In this document: positions 16,253 to 25,300 of the stretch, one piece after another
How the letters are laid out: every line of letters starts with the position of its first letter
Position numbering within the stretch: position 1 is the stretch's first letter
Source: Sphingomonas sanxanigenens
GTDB lineage: Bacteria; Pseudomonadota; Alphaproteobacteria; Sphingomonadales; Sphingomonadaceae
DNA: 64,000 nt
Assembly: GCA_003240855.1 (NCBI GenBank)
Contig: QFNN01000002.1
Coordinates: forward strand, 62,001 to 126,000
Direction of reading: 5' to 3'
Notes under the pieces: model-generated
The model's database searches: none
The model's input: only the letters and a program-made list of their open reading frames with translations
What the model was told of the DNA's origin: nothing
Translations under genes and position numbers: made by a program

Positions 16253-16538
16253 GCCGGAGCATCCCTGTGGAAAAGCCTGTGACCGGGCTAGCGGATCGAT
16301 GCAGGGAGGAGCAAGCGCGCGATTCAATCCACAATTTGCGCGGCGATCGCACAGGGTTGTTCACAGTCGCACGAATCTATTCACAGATGTGGAAAGTCGG
16401 GGAGAAGCCATACGACTCATCGGCGATGCGCGAGACGGGCGGAGTCAATCTGTTGGCAAGATCGGGCGGAGCGCTTAAGCCCCGTGCCCAAGCCACCAAT
16501 CAACAACTTCATTTATAGATTCATATAAAGGGATGTTT
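16253..16538. other. oriC: Probable chromosomal replication origin (oriC)
   Basis: Noncoding gap between the divergent ppsR and hemE, the position of oriC in Caulobacter and Rickettsia. It holds DnaA-box-like nonamers: TGTGGAAAA (16266-16274, 8/9 to TGTGGATAA), CAATCCACA (16325-16333), TTGTTCACA (16357-16365), CTATTCACA (16377-16385) and TGTGGAAAG (16388-16396), each 7/9 or better. An AT-rich stretch at 16497-16538 (ATTTATAGATTCATATAAAG inside it) could be the unwinding element. Five GANTC methylation sites lie at 16321, 16373, 16414, 16442 and 16518. Genes on both sides are transcribed away from it. No experimental evidence; dnaA itself is not in the window. Confidence 0.75.
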
Positions 16539-17594
16539 ATGGGACTCGCTCCCCCGGCCGAAGCGACCGTCGATCGACCGCTGATCGGCGTGCTTCGCGG
16601 CGAGCGCCGGATGATTCCCCCTGTCTGGCTCATGCGCCAGGCCGGGCGCTATCTGCCCGAATATCGCGCTCTACGCGCGGGCAAGGGCGGATTTCTGGAA
16701 CTGGTCAATGACAGCGAAGCGGCAGCCGAGGTGACGCTGCAGCCGATCCGCCGCTTCGGGTTCGACGGTGCGATCCTGTTTTCCGACATTCTCGTCATTC
16801 CCCATGCGCTGGGACAGACATTGACCTTCGAGGCCGGCGAGGGACCGCGCCTGACGCCCGCTCTCGTCGATGGTCTGCTTGAAGGGCTTGAGCGCGCGCC
16901 CGAGCGGCTCGACCCGGTCTATGGGACTGTGCGGCGCGTGGCGGCCGCCCTGCCGGCGGAAACGACGTTCCTCGGCTTCGCCGGGTCGCCCTGGACGGTT
17001 GCGACCTATATGGTCGCGGGCGAAGGATCGAAGGAGCAGGCGGCGGCGCGGCGTCTTGCCTATCGCGACCCGGCTGCGTTCGGCGCGTTGATCGGCGCGA
17101 TCGAGAATGCGACCTTCGAGTATCTCGTCGGGCAGATCGACGCGGGCGTCGACGCCATCCAGCTTTTCGACAGTTGGGCGGGAAGCCTTTCGCCCGCGCA
17201 ATTTGAAGCCTGGGTGATCGCGCCGACGGCGCGGCTGGCTGCGCGGCTGCGCGAAGCGCGGCCTGGCGTGCCGGTGATCGGCTTTCCAAAGGGCGCGGGC
17301 GGCAAATTGCCCGCCTATGCGCGCGAGACGGGGGTCGACGTCATCGGGCTGGACGAGACGGTCGACCCGGCATGGGCCAATGCCGTTCTGCCCCCGGAAC
17401 TGCCGGTGCAGGGCAATCTCGATCCGCTCGCGCTGATCGCCGGGGGCGAAGCGCTCGATCAGGCGATTGATCGCATCCTTGCGGCTTTTGCCGGGCGGCC
17501 CCATATCTTCAATCTGGGCCACGGGATTCAGCCTGACACGCCGATCGCGCATGTCGAGGCGCTGCTGGCGCGGGTGCGGGGGCAGAGGAAATGA
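16539..17594 (+). CDS. hemE: Uroporphyrinogen decarboxylase
   Basis: A 351-residue enzyme converting uroporphyrinogen III to coproporphyrinogen III. Signatures: RMIPPVWLMRQAGRYLPEYR, ILFSDILVIPHALGQ, GFAGSPWTVATYMVAG and NLGHGIQPDTP near the end. The start is either ATG 16533 or 16539; an AAAGGG ribosome site (16527-16532) abuts the first ATG and is six bases before the second, so I chose 16539. The promoter must lie within the probable origin. Overlaps hemJ by four bases (ATGA). Confidence 0.97.
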   Translation: MGLAPPAEATVDRPLIGVLRGERRMIPPVWLMRQAGRYLPEYRALRAGKGGFLELVNDSEAAAEVTLQPIRRFGFDGAILFSDILVIPHALGQTLTFEAGEGPRLTPALVDGLLEGLERAPERLDPVYGTVRRVAAALPAETTFLGFAGSPWTVATYMVAGEGSKEQAAARRLAYRDPAAFGALIGAIENATFEYLVGQIDAGVDAIQLFDSWAGSLSPAQFEAWVIAPTARLAARLREARPGVPVIGFPKGAGGKLPAYARETGVDVIGLDETVDPAWANAVLPPELPVQGNLDPLALIAGGEALDQAIDRILAAFAGRPHIFNLGHGIQPDTPIAHVEALLARVRGQRK

Positions 17595-18043
17595 ACGGTC
17601 TGGTCGGCTTTCTCGGCAATGCCTATCTGTGGGTTAAGGCCGCCCACGTCATTTTCGTGATCTTCTGGATCGCCGGCCTGTTCATGCTGCCGCGTTATTA
17701 TATCTATCATCAGGAAGCGGCGACCGGATCGGCCGAGGAGAAGAAGTGGATCGATCGCGAACGAAGGCTGCGGACGATCATCATTTCGCCCTCTATGATC
17801 CTCGTCTGGGTGCTGGGGTTGGCGCTGGCCCTGAACATAGGCGCGTTCAGCGAGGGCTGGTTCCACGCCAAATTGCTTGTCGTCCTGCTTCTGTCGGCGT
17901 TCCACGGCTGGGTCATATCCTACGGCAAGGCGCTGGCGCGCGGTGAACGGCGCAAGAGCGGAACGGCGCTCAGGATCATGAATGAGATCCCCGGCATCGC
18001 CACCGCCATCATCGTCATCCTCGTGATCGTAAGGCCCTTTTGA
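17591..18043 (+). CDS. hemJ: Protoporphyrinogen oxidase HemJ
   Basis: A 150-residue four-helix membrane protein of the HemJ type, which oxidises protoporphyrinogen IX in many alphaproteobacteria and cyanobacteria. Features: WVKAAHVIFVIFWIAGLFMLPRYYIYH with the conserved His in the first helix, IISPSMILVWVLGLALAL, LVVLLLSAFHGWVISYGKAL with a second conserved His, and the C-terminal MNEIPGIATAIIVILVIVRPF. Coupled to hemE by an ATGA overlap, which fits consecutive heme pathway roles; the following gene starts as TTGA on its stop. Confidence 0.92.
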   Translation: MNGLVGFLGNAYLWVKAAHVIFVIFWIAGLFMLPRYYIYHQEAATGSAEEKKWIDRERRLRTIIISPSMILVWVLGLALALNIGAFSEGWFHAKLLVVLLLSAFHGWVISYGKALARGERRKSGTALRIMNEIPGIATAIIVILVIVRPF

Positions 18044-18396
18044 TTCTGATTCCGTTCCTTCTCGCCGCCGCCGTCCCTGCCGCCGCCCCGCAACCGACGA
18101 TCGAGCAGGATGTCCGCTGCCTGCTCATGATGTCGCTCCTGGCTGGCGACGAGAGCAACAGCGAAGCGAAGCAGGGCGGGACTTTCGGTGTGCTGATCTG
18201 GTATGGCCGCTTGAGCGCGCGACTGTCTGCTGAGGAAATCCGCGCTGCAGTGAAGCGTGAGTCCGCCTCCATGACCAACGCCATCTTCAAGACGGACGGG
18301 CAGCGCTGCAGCCAGGAAATGGCCGCTTATGGCGGGGCCATGCAGGCGGTGGCCGCGGAAATGGACGTCTCTGGGGCTGAAAAGCCGGCCAAATAG
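18040..18396 (+). CDS. Small secreted hypothetical protein
   Basis: A 118-residue protein starting at a TTG (18040) that overlaps the hemJ stop (TTGA). The first residues ILIPFLLAAAVPAAAPQP look like a signal peptide. The mature part has two cysteines (DVRCLLMMSLL and GQRCSQEMAAYG) that could form a disulfide, and a charged helical middle (RLSAEEIRAAVKRESASM). I do not recognise a named family. It is probably cotranscribed with hemE and hemJ. A 157-base gap follows before rho, with no obvious hairpin. Confidence 0.7.
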   Translation: MILIPFLLAAAVPAAAPQPTIEQDVRCLLMMSLLAGDESNSEAKQGGTFGVLIWYGRLSARLSAEEIRAAVKRESASMTNAIFKTDGQRCSQEMAAYGGAMQAVAAEMDVSGAEKPAK

Positions 18397-18553
18397 CCTA
18401 CGGTAAAATCAGCCGGATCGAGCGGCGCTCGCTTGACTTGATTCGAGCCGCCGCCTAACCGAATCAGCCAAGAGCGCGGCAGTCCTGCCCGCGCCGGTCT
18501 CCATATAGCTCATCGCGAAGAAACATTCGTTCGCGTCTCCACGGAAACCCGAA

Positions 18554-19810
18554 ATGCATTTGAAGGAACTCAAGAAGAAAGCCCCCGCCGAGCTGGTCAG
18601 CATGGCCGAAGAGCTGGGCGTCGAGGGCGCTTCGACGCTGCGCAAGCAGGATCTGATGTTCGCCATCCTCAAGACCGAGGCGGAAAGCGGCGCGCAGATC
18701 ACGGGCGAAGGGACGATCGAAGTCCTGCCCGACGGCTTCGGCTTCCTGCGCAGCCCCGAGGCCAATTATCTGGCCGGCCCCGACGACATCTATGTTTCGC
18801 CCAACCAGGTCCGCAAATTCGGGCTGCGCACCGGCGATACGGTTGAAGGCGAAATCCGCGCACCCAAGGATGGCGAGCGTTATTTCGCGCTCACCAAGCT
18901 TGTCTCGGTCAATTTCGACGACCCTGACGCGGTGCGTCACCGCGTCAATTTCGACAATCTGACGCCGCTTTATCCCAATGAGAAGCTGACGCTGGATCCC
19001 GCCGATCCGACGGTGAAGGACAAGTCGGCGCGCGTGATCGACATCGTTTCGCCGCAGGGCAAGGGCCAGCGCGCGCTGATCGTCGCGCCGCCGCGCGTCG
19101 GCAAGACGGTTCTGCTCCAGAACATCGCCAAGGCGATCACCGACAATCACCCCGAAGTATTCCTGATCGTGCTGCTTATCGACGAGCGGCCCGAGGAAGT
19201 CACTGACATGCAGCGTTCGGTGAAGGGCGAGGTGATCAGCTCGACCTTCGACGAGCCTGCGCAGCGCCACGTGCAGGTCGCCGAAATGGTGATCGAGAAG
19301 GCCAAGCGCCTCGTCGAGCACAAGAAGGATGTCGTCATCCTGCTCGATTCGATCACGCGCCTTGGCCGCGCCTATAACACTGTCGTTCCTTCGTCGGGCA
19401 AGGTGCTGACCGGCGGCGTCGACGCCAATGCGCTGCAGCGCCCCAAGCGCTTCTTCGGCGCCGCGCGCAATATCGAGGAAGGCGGATCGCTGTCGATCAT
19501 CGCCACCGCGCTGATCGATACCGGCAGCCGCATGGATGAAGTCATCTTTGAAGAGTTCAAGGGCACCGGCAACTCGGAAATCGTCCTCGACCGCAAGGTG
19601 GCCGACAAGCGCATCTTCCCGGCGATGGATGTCGGCAAGTCCGGCACGCGCAAGGAAGAGCTGCTGGTCGACAAGGGCAAGCTCAGCAAGATGTGGGTGC
19701 TGCGTCGCATCCTCATGCAGATGGGCACCATCGACGCGATGGAGTTCCTGCTCGACAAGATGAAGGATTCCAAGACCAACGAGGATTTCTTCGACTCGAT
19801 GAATCAGTAA
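18554..19810 (+). CDS. rho: Transcription termination factor Rho
   Basis: A 418-residue hexameric RNA helicase, the normal length. N-terminal Rho domain [40 protein letters not shown], an RNA-binding cold-shock-like part [37 protein letters not shown], Walker [12 protein letters not shown], Walker [18 protein letters not shown] and the Q/R-loop area [29 protein letters not shown]. The location near the origin, between hemJ and mnmE, is shared with Caulobacter. Confidence 0.98.
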   Translation: MHLKELKKKAPAELVSMAEELGVEGASTLRKQDLMFAILKTEAESGAQITGEGTIEVLPDGFGFLRSPEANYLAGPDDIYVSPNQVRKFGLRTGDTVEGEIRAPKDGERYFALTKLVSVNFDDPDAVRHRVNFDNLTPLYPNEKLTLDPADPTVKDKSARVIDIVSPQGKGQRALIVAPPRVGKTVLLQNIAKAITDNHPEVFLIVLLIDERPEEVTDMQRSVKGEVISSTFDEPAQRHVQVAEMVIEKAKRLVEHKKDVVILLDSITRLGRAYNTVVPSSGKVLTGGVDANALQRPKRFFGAARNIEEGGSLSIIATALIDTGSRMDEVIFEEFKGTGNSEIVLDRKVADKRIFPAMDVGKSGTRKEELLVDKGKLSKMWVLRRILMQMGTIDAMEFLLDKMKDSKTNEDFFDSMNQ

Positions 19811-19820
19811 GGTTCGGGAT

Positions 19821-19839
19821 CGCCTCGCCTGGCGAGGTG
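19821..19839 (+). terminator. Short hairpin after rho
   Basis: An 8-base stem (CGCCTCGC with GCGAGGTG, including a G-T pair) around a CTG loop, 11 bases after the rho stop. No T-tract follows, so it may be only a weak terminator or a 3'-end stabiliser. Confidence 0.4.
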
Positions 19840-19886
19840 TTCGACCTTAGGATTTGCGGGATCGAAGCTGACGGGGAGTTGGTCGT

Positions 19887-20624
19887 TTGAGCCTGATTGC
19901 ACTGATCGCGAGCAGCGCGGCCGCTGTGACCGAGCCGATGTCGCTGAGCTGGCTGTGGTCGCACATCGTTTCGGACTTCTCGAATATCGGGACCACATCG
20001 GCGCTGACCGCCTTTTTTACCGTCGTGCTGCTCGATGTGGCGCTGGCGGGCGACAATGCGATCATTGTCGGCGCGCTGGCGGCTGGACTTCCCGCGCGGG
20101 AGCGGAAGCAGGTCATCGCGGTCGGCATCATCGCCGCGCTCGTGCTGCGCATCATCTTCGCTGTCGCGATCCTCTACGGCCTCGAACGCTTCAAGCAATA
20201 TGGGCTGGTTCTCGCCGGTGGGCTGTTGCTGCTGTGGGTCGCCTGGAAAATGTATCGCGAGCTTCAGCCGCGGGACGGGGTCGGTGGTTCGCCGGAGATA
20301 CATGGCGACGAGGATGCAGGCATCCGACCCGCCAAGAGCTTCGTCTCGGCGGCATGGGCGGTCGCGGTCGCCGACGTATCGATGAGCCTCGATAATGTCC
20401 TCGCGGTCGCCGGCGCAGCGCGTGAGCATCCCGGAATCATGGTCATCGGCCTGATTCTCTCGGTTGCGCTGATGGGCGTCGCGGCGAACCTGATCGCCAA
20501 ATATATCGAGCGTTATCGCTGGATCGGGTGGATCGGGCTGGCGATCATTCTCTATGTCGCCGGCAAAATGATCTGGGAGGGGATGCACGATGTGCACCCC
20601 CTGGCCCAGGCGATTGGCGGCTGA
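19887..20624 (+). CDS. TerC-family integral membrane protein (YjbE type)
   Basis: A 245-residue protein with about seven membrane helices. The TerC signature is clear: FTVVLLDVALAGDNAIIVGALAAGLP (acidic residues inside a helix) and the repeat AVAVADVSMSLDNVLAVAGAA. Members of this family are linked to metal ion (manganese or calcium) efflux. The start is a TTG at 19887 with a GGGGAG ribosome site about 10 bases upstream; the ATG at 19938 is an alternative. It lies 76 bases after rho. The physiological ion here is not known. Confidence 0.9.
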   Translation: MSLIALIASSAAAVTEPMSLSWLWSHIVSDFSNIGTTSALTAFFTVVLLDVALAGDNAIIVGALAAGLPARERKQVIAVGIIAALVLRIIFAVAILYGLERFKQYGLVLAGGLLLLWVAWKMYRELQPRDGVGGSPEIHGDEDAGIRPAKSFVSAAWAVAVADVSMSLDNVLAVAGAAREHPGIMVIGLILSVALMGVAANLIAKYIERYRWIGWIGLAIILYVAGKMIWEGMHDVHPLAQAIGG

Positions 20625-20639
20625 TCCCCGCCTGGCTGC

Positions 20640-21338
20640 TTAGCCCAGATTTTCGGCGAAGAAGGTTTCGGTCGCGGCGTCGGCGCGTCTGGCGGCGGAT
20701 TCGACGCGGCGCAGCCCCATTTCGGCGGCGAAGCCATGGTCGAGGCCGGGGTAGTCGATCAGCGTGACCTTGGGGTGGTCATCCAGCCCCTCGTGCATCG
20801 CCTTCTGCGTCTCGGCCGAGACGAAATGATCGTTGGTCGGGATGTGGAGGAGGAGCGGCCGGGCGATCGCATGCTTCTCACCCAGCAGGCCGTCGATCCC
20901 GACGCCGTAATAGCCCACGCTGGCGTCGATATCGGTGCGCGCCGCGGTCATGTAGGCAAGCCGCCCGCCGAGGCAGTAACCGACAGCGCCGACCTTGCCC
21001 CCGCCAATCCTGTTGCGCGCCCAGAGGATCGTCGCCTCGATATCCGAAACGCCTTTGTCCTGATCGAACTGGCCGATGAGGCTCAGCGCGCGCTCCATTT
21101 CGGCGGGGATGTCCGCATCGAGCTCGATCTGCTGCTCTATGCGCCAGAACAGATCGGGCGCGACCGCCAGATAACCCTTCGCCGCCCATTCGTCGCATTT
21201 CTTGCGAATGCCCGGGTTTACGCCGAAGATTTCCTGGATGACGATGATCGCCGCCTTGGGCGCGCCGTCTGGCTCGGCGACATAGGCGCAGAACTTCTTG
21301 TCATGCGCGAGCGTTTCGATCTGGAGGTATCCGGTCAT
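20640..21338 (-). CDS. Dienelactone hydrolase family protein
   Basis: A 232-residue alpha/beta hydrolase. The cysteine nucleophile C122 (GAVGYCLGGRLAYM), acid in PTNDHFVS and histidine in PGLDHGFA form the expected Cys-Asp-His triad of the carboxymethylenebutenolidase family. The N-terminal AAIIVIQEIFGVNPGIRKKCDEWAAKGYLAVAPDLF is also typical. No aromatic degradation genes lie nearby, so a general lactone or ester hydrolase is more likely than a chlorocatechol role. The start overlaps the ogt stop by four bases. Confidence 0.92.
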   Translation of the reverse strand: MTGYLQIETLAHDKKFCAYVAEPDGAPKAAIIVIQEIFGVNPGIRKKCDEWAAKGYLAVAPDLFWRIEQQIELDADIPAEMERALSLIGQFDQDKGVSDIEATILWARNRIGGGKVGAVGYCLGGRLAYMTAARTDIDASVGYYGVGIDGLLGEKHAIARPLLLHIPTNDHFVSAETQKAMHEGLDDHPKVTLIDYPGLDHGFAAEMGLRRVESAARRADAATETFFAENLG

Positions 21339-21814
21339 AGCAGCGAGCCTTTCATGCCTTCATGGGTGAGGAGCCAGGATTTGGCGGCGGGTCCGGCGCC
21401 CGCCGAATAAGCCCCGATCCGCCCGCCGTTGGTGAGGATTCGATGGCAAGGAACAAGGATGGGGAAGGGGTTGCGCGCGCAGGCCTGCCCGACGGCCCGT
21501 GGAGATGAGGCGACGAGGGCGGACAGTTCCCCATAGCTGCGCGTCTCGCCAGCGGGAACCCCGATGATCGCGTCGCGCAGCGCTTGCCCGCGTTTGGTGC
21601 CGGCGGGGGTCAGCGGCAGATCGAAGGCGAAATGCGATTCGGCGAAATAGGCCCGGAGCTGGCGCGCGGCTTCCAGAACGGCGCGGCCGACGCCCTGCTG
21701 TTCGGCGCTGCGATCGGGGATGATGCGAACGGACGAGAGCAGATCCTGATCGCCGTCGATCGCCACCATGCCGATGGGCGTTGCGATCAGAGCGAGGGTC
21801 GGCGCATAAGCCAT
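21335..21814 (-). CDS. ogt: Methylated-DNA--protein-cysteine methyltransferase
   Basis: A 159-residue O6-alkylguanine repair protein, single-use: it transfers the alkyl group to C123 in the ILVPCHRILTNGG motif. The DNA-binding region RSYGELSALVASSPRAVGQACARNP precedes it. There is no N-terminal Ada zinc domain, so it is an Ogt-type enzyme. It is cotranslated with the dienelactone hydrolase gene through a four-base overlap. Confidence 0.94.
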   Translation of the reverse strand: MAYAPTLALIATPIGMVAIDGDQDLLSSVRIIPDRSAEQQGVGRAVLEAARQLRAYFAESHFAFDLPLTPAGTKRGQALRDAIIGVPAGETRSYGELSALVASSPRAVGQACARNPFPILVPCHRILTNGGRIGAYSAGAGPAAKSWLLTHEGMKGSLL

Positions 21815-21864
21815 GACAACGCATTAAGGGGCCGGGGCGGAGCGCTCAAGCGGGAGGACGTGCG

Positions 21865-22101
21865 ATGAAGATGAATGTCGAGGTGGATTGCACGCCCGAG
21901 GAGGCGCGGCGGTTTCTGGGGTTGCCCGACCTGACGGTGGTGCATGACGCCTATACCGCGAAGATGCTCGAAACGATGGAGAAAGGGCCGACGCCCGAAC
22001 TGCTCGAGACGATGATGAAAAGCTGGGCGCCGATGGGCGAGGCCGGGTTCAAGCTGTGGACGCAGATGTTCGAGCGAATCGGCGGATCGACCAAGGGCTG
22101 A
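21865..22101 (+). CDS. DUF6489 family small protein
   Basis: A 78-residue protein, MKMNVEVDCTPEEARRFLGLPDLTVVHDAYTAKMLETMEKG, followed by a helical part ending FKLWTQMFERIGG. This matches a family known in sphingomonads and other alphaproteobacteria, annotated DUF6489, with no known function. It is soluble and acidic. It lies 14 bases before mnmE and is probably cotranscribed with it. Confidence 0.82.
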   Translation: MKMNVEVDCTPEEARRFLGLPDLTVVHDAYTAKMLETMEKGPTPELLETMMKSWAPMGEAGFKLWTQMFERIGGSTKG

Positions 22102-22115
22102 GTGCGCTGCTGCCC

Positions 22116-23414
22116 ATGAGCGGATCGACGATCTTCGCGCTGTCGAGCGGCGCCGGGCCGAGCGCGATCGGCGTGATCCGCGTCAGTGGCCCGGGCGCGC
22201 GCGATGCAGCCACCACGCTCGCCGGCGATTGTCCACCGCCGCGCCGCGCGACGTTACGGGCGATCCGCGATCCTGCGAGCGGCGAGGAGATCGACCGCGC
22301 GCTGCTGATCTTTTTTCCCGGACCGCGATCGGTGACCGGCGAAGATCTGCTGGAGATTCACGTGCATGGCGGACGCGCGGTGGTCGCGGCGGTCGAACGG
22401 GCGCTGGCTGAACTGCCGGGCTTTGTCGCGGCGCGGGCTGGCGAGTTCACGTGGCGCGCATTCGACAATGGCAAGATGGACCTGCTGGAAGTCGAAGGGC
22501 TGGGCGATCTTCTTCAGGCGGAAACCGAAGCGCAGAGACGCCACGCCATGGCGGTGGCGCAGGGTGGACTGAGTGCGCGGATCAACGACTGGCAGCAGCG
22601 CATATTGGTGATCGGCGCGCTGATCGAATCACGCCTCGATTTTGCTGACGAGGATGACGTCGCCACGATTGATGTCGATGTCGAGGCGCGCGCGATGATG
22701 GCCGCGCTCGAAAGCGAATTGTCGTTGATGCTGTCACGCCCGCCGGCTGAGCCGCTGCGGCAGGGCGTGCATGTCGTGATCGGCGGGCCGCCCAACGCGG
22801 GCAAGTCGACTCTGCTCAACCGCCTTGTCGAACGCGACGCGGCCATCGTGTCCGACATTGCCGGGACGACGCGCGATCTGATCGAAGTGCCTGCGGTGAT
22901 CGAGGGCATTGCTTATCGTTTTACGGATACAGCGGGGCTGCGCGATGAAAGCGACGACCCCATCGAGCGGATCGGTATCGACCGGGCCACGGCTGCGCTG
23001 GCGGGCGCCGATATCCTGTTGTGGCTGGGGGATGATCCGCCGCCGCGGACGGGCGATCATGTCCTCCATATCCACGCCCGTTCGGATTTCCTTGGGCGGC
23101 GCGCCCGACCCGCGCATGTCGATCTGGCAATCTCGGCGGTGACGGGAGAGGGGATGGCGGAGCTGATCGCGCGGTTGGGCATGATGGCGCGGTCGCTCAT
23201 GCCGCGCGGCGACGAGACGCTGCTCAACCGACGGCAGCGTGACGCGGTCTCGGCTGTCGCAGCGCATTTGCGCGCCGCCGATTCTGTCGGCGACGATCTG
23301 ATTCGCGCTGAACATATGCGCCTTGCGCGTGCCCGCTTCGACGCACTCACAGGGCGCGCAGGGACCGAGGATATGCTCGACGCGCTGTTCGGCGCTTTTT
23401 GTATTGGCAAATAG
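22116..23414 (+). CDS. mnmE: tRNA uridine-5-carboxymethylaminomethyl(34) synthesis GTPase MnmE
   Basis: A 432-residue GTPase that with MnmG modifies wobble U34 of several tRNAs. N-terminal folate-binding domain: STIFALSSGAGPSAIGVIRVSGP; G domain: P-loop GGPPNAGKSTLLNRL, IAGTTRDLIEVP (G2), DTAGLRDESD (G3). The protein ends FCIGK, the conserved catalytic C-terminus. The start at 22116 (MSGSTIF) gives the family beginning; an ATG at 22056 overlaps DUF6489. A parS-like site follows four bases after the stop. Confidence 0.97.
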   Translation: MSGSTIFALSSGAGPSAIGVIRVSGPGARDAATTLAGDCPPPRRATLRAIRDPASGEEIDRALLIFFPGPRSVTGEDLLEIHVHGGRAVVAAVERALAELPGFVAARAGEFTWRAFDNGKMDLLEVEGLGDLLQAETEAQRRHAMAVAQGGLSARINDWQQRILVIGALIESRLDFADEDDVATIDVDVEARAMMAALESELSLMLSRPPAEPLRQGVHVVIGGPPNAGKSTLLNRLVERDAAIVSDIAGTTRDLIEVPAVIEGIAYRFTDTAGLRDESDDPIERIGIDRATAALAGADILLWLGDDPPPRTGDHVLHIHARSDFLGRRARPAHVDLAISAVTGEGMAELIARLGMMARSLMPRGDETLLNRRQRDAVSAVAAHLRAADSVGDDLIRAEHMRLARARFDALTGRAGTEDMLDALFGAFCIGK

Positions 23415-23417
23415 CCG

Positions 23418-23433
23418 CGTTCCACGTGGAACA
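23418..23433. other. parS: parS-like centromere site 1
   Basis: CGTTCCACGTGGAACA contains the perfect palindrome GTTCCACGTGGAAC (23419-23432), which is the core of the bacterial parS consensus TGTTTCACGTGAAACA and of the Caulobacter form. It lies in the 56-base gap between mnmE and mnmG, about 7 kb from the proposed origin. Confidence 0.85.
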
Positions 23434-23470
23434 TTTTGAAAGCGCCGCCCGAACAATGTAGGAGCGGCCG

Positions 23471-25300
23471 ATGCACGATTTCGACGTAATCGTAGTGGGC
23501 GGCGGCCATGCCGGCTGCGAGGCTGCTCATGCGGCCGCGCGCATGGGCGCGCGCGTGGCGCTGGTCAGTTTCGAAATCGGCACGATCGGTGCGATGTCAT
23601 GCAACCCCGCGATCGGCGGGCTGGGCAAGGGGCACCTCGTCCGGGAGGTAGACGCGTTCGACGGTATCATCGCGCGCGCGGCCGATCGTGCGGCGATCCA
23701 TCACCGGATGCTCAATGCCAGCAAGGGGGCAGCCGTCCAGGGACCGCGCGTTCAGGCTGATCGCGCACGTTTCAAGGCCGCTATCCATGAATTGCTCGGC
23801 GAACAACCTGGCTTGACCATCGTCGAGGGAGAATCTGTCGCCCTCATGATGGACGGCGGAGGCGTCACGGGTATCGTGCTCACCGATGGCGCCTGCCTTC
23901 GCGCGCGATCGACCGTGCTCGCTACGGGGACGTTCCTCAATGCGAGAATGTTTTGCGGCGAAGTGATGGAAGCAGGCGGACGCGTCGGCGAGCGGGCGGC
24001 GACGCGGCTGGGTGAACAGGTGCGCGACCTCGGTCTCCCGATTACGCGCCTCAAGACCGGAACCCCGCCGCGGCTCGACGGACGCACCATCGATTGGAGT
24101 CGTCTGGCGCGACAAGAGTCGGATGCCTTACCCTGGACCATGTCGGCGCTTGGAAATGGCCGCGTGTTGCCCCAACTTTTTTGCGCCATTGCGCGGACCA
24201 ATCGAGACACCCACGATATCATTCGCGCGTCGCTTGATCGGTCGCCTTTGTTCGGGGGCGCCATTCAGGGGCAGGGGCCGCGTTATTGCCCTTCGATCGA
24301 GGACAAGATCCATCGATTTGGCGATCGGGACGGCCACCAGATCTTCCTCGAGCCCGAGGGGCTCGACAGCCACTTCGTTTATCCAAACGGCGTGTCGACC
24401 TCGCTCCCGGCGGATGTGCAGACTGCGTTTCTTCGTTCGGTTGACGGGCTGGAGCAGGTCGAGATCATTCGGCCTGGCTATGCAGTCGAATATGATCATG
24501 TCGATCCACGTTCGCTCGACGAGGGCCTGGACGTCCGCGGAATTGGCGGGCTGTTCTGCGCGGGTCAGATCAACGGTACGACGGGCTATGAGGAGGCGGC
24601 TGCGCAGGGCCTTGTAGCCGGTCTTAATGCCGCGGCGCATGCGCTTGATCGTGCGCCGGTGCGCTTCGAGCGATCGAACAGCTATATCGGCGTCATGGTC
24701 GACGATCTCACGCTGCAGGGCGTGACGGAGCCGTATCGCATGCTCACGGCGCGCGCGGAATATCGCCTGCGCCTCCGCGCCGACAATGCGACCGCGCGGC
24801 TGACGGGGGAGGCGATCGCCATCGGTTGCGTCGGGGAGGAACGGCGCAACTGGTATGACGCGCGGGAGAAGCGCCTCGCCGCCGCCCGCGACGCGCTCGA
24901 CCGGGTCGTGAATGCAAAGGCAGTCGGCGCGGACGGACCGGGCAATGTCGTGCGCAAGCTGGGCGACTGGCTGGCGCAGGGCCTGTCGGCAGATCGCGTC
25001 GTCGGTGAAGATCCGCGGCTGGCGACGTTGCCCCGCGAGGAGCTCGCCGAGTTGGTAGAGGATGCCCGGTACGCGCCTTACGTCGCTCGGCAGGCTGCTG
25101 AGATTGCCGGGCTGGCGCGGTCCGCCGGGGTCGGGTTGGCGGCCGTTGACTATCGTCAGATCGCCGGCCTTTCCAACGAGATGATCGAGCGGCTCGAGGC
25201 CGCGCGGCCCGCGACGATCGAACAGGCAGAGCGAATAAGGGGGATCACGCCGGCGGCGCTCGCGGCGATACTCGCCCAGACGCGTCGGCGCGCGGCATGA
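23471..25300 (+). CDS. mnmG: tRNA uridine-5-carboxymethylaminomethyl(34) synthesis enzyme MnmG
   Basis: A 609-residue FAD enzyme, partner of MnmE. N-terminal FAD fold [46 protein letters not shown]; the active-site-related [13 protein letters not shown] and [10 protein letters not shown]-terminal part ends in [19 protein letters not shown]. Length is normal. The start overlaps nothing, but its stop overlaps rsmG (ATGA at 25297). mnmE-mnmG-rsmG-parA-parB is the classical origin-proximal order. Confidence 0.97.
   Translation: MHDFDVIVVGGGHAGCEAAHAAARMGARVALVSFEIGTIGAMSCNPAIGGLGKGHLVREVDAFDGIIARAADRAAIHHRMLNASKGAAVQGPRVQADRARFKAAIHELLGEQPGLTIVEGESVALMMDGGGVTGIVLTDGACLRARSTVLATGTFLNARMFCGEVMEAGGRVGERAATRLGEQVRDLGLPITRLKTGTPPRLDGRTIDWSRLARQESDALPWTMSALGNGRVLPQLFCAIARTNRDTHDIIRASLDRSPLFGGAIQGQGPRYCPSIEDKIHRFGDRDGHQIFLEPEGLDSHFVYPNGVSTSLPADVQTAFLRSVDGLEQVEIIRPGYAVEYDHVDPRSLDEGLDVRGIGGLFCAGQINGTTGYEEAAAQGLVAGLNAAAHALDRAPVRFERSNSYIGVMVDDLTLQGVTEPYRMLTARAEYRLRLRADNATARLTGEAIAIGCVGEERRNWYDAREKRLAAARDALDRVVNAKAVGADGPGNVVRKLGDWLAQGLSADRVVGEDPRLATLPREELAELVEDARYAPYVARQAAEIAGLARSAGVGLAAVDYRQIAGLSNEMIERLEAARPATIEQAERIRGITPAALAAILAQTRRRAA

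Noticed and set aside
19811..19886. A manganese (yybP-ykoY) riboswitch before the TerC-family gene
   Set aside because: The gap is just 76 bases with one small hairpin and lacks the conserved yybP-ykoY internal loops.
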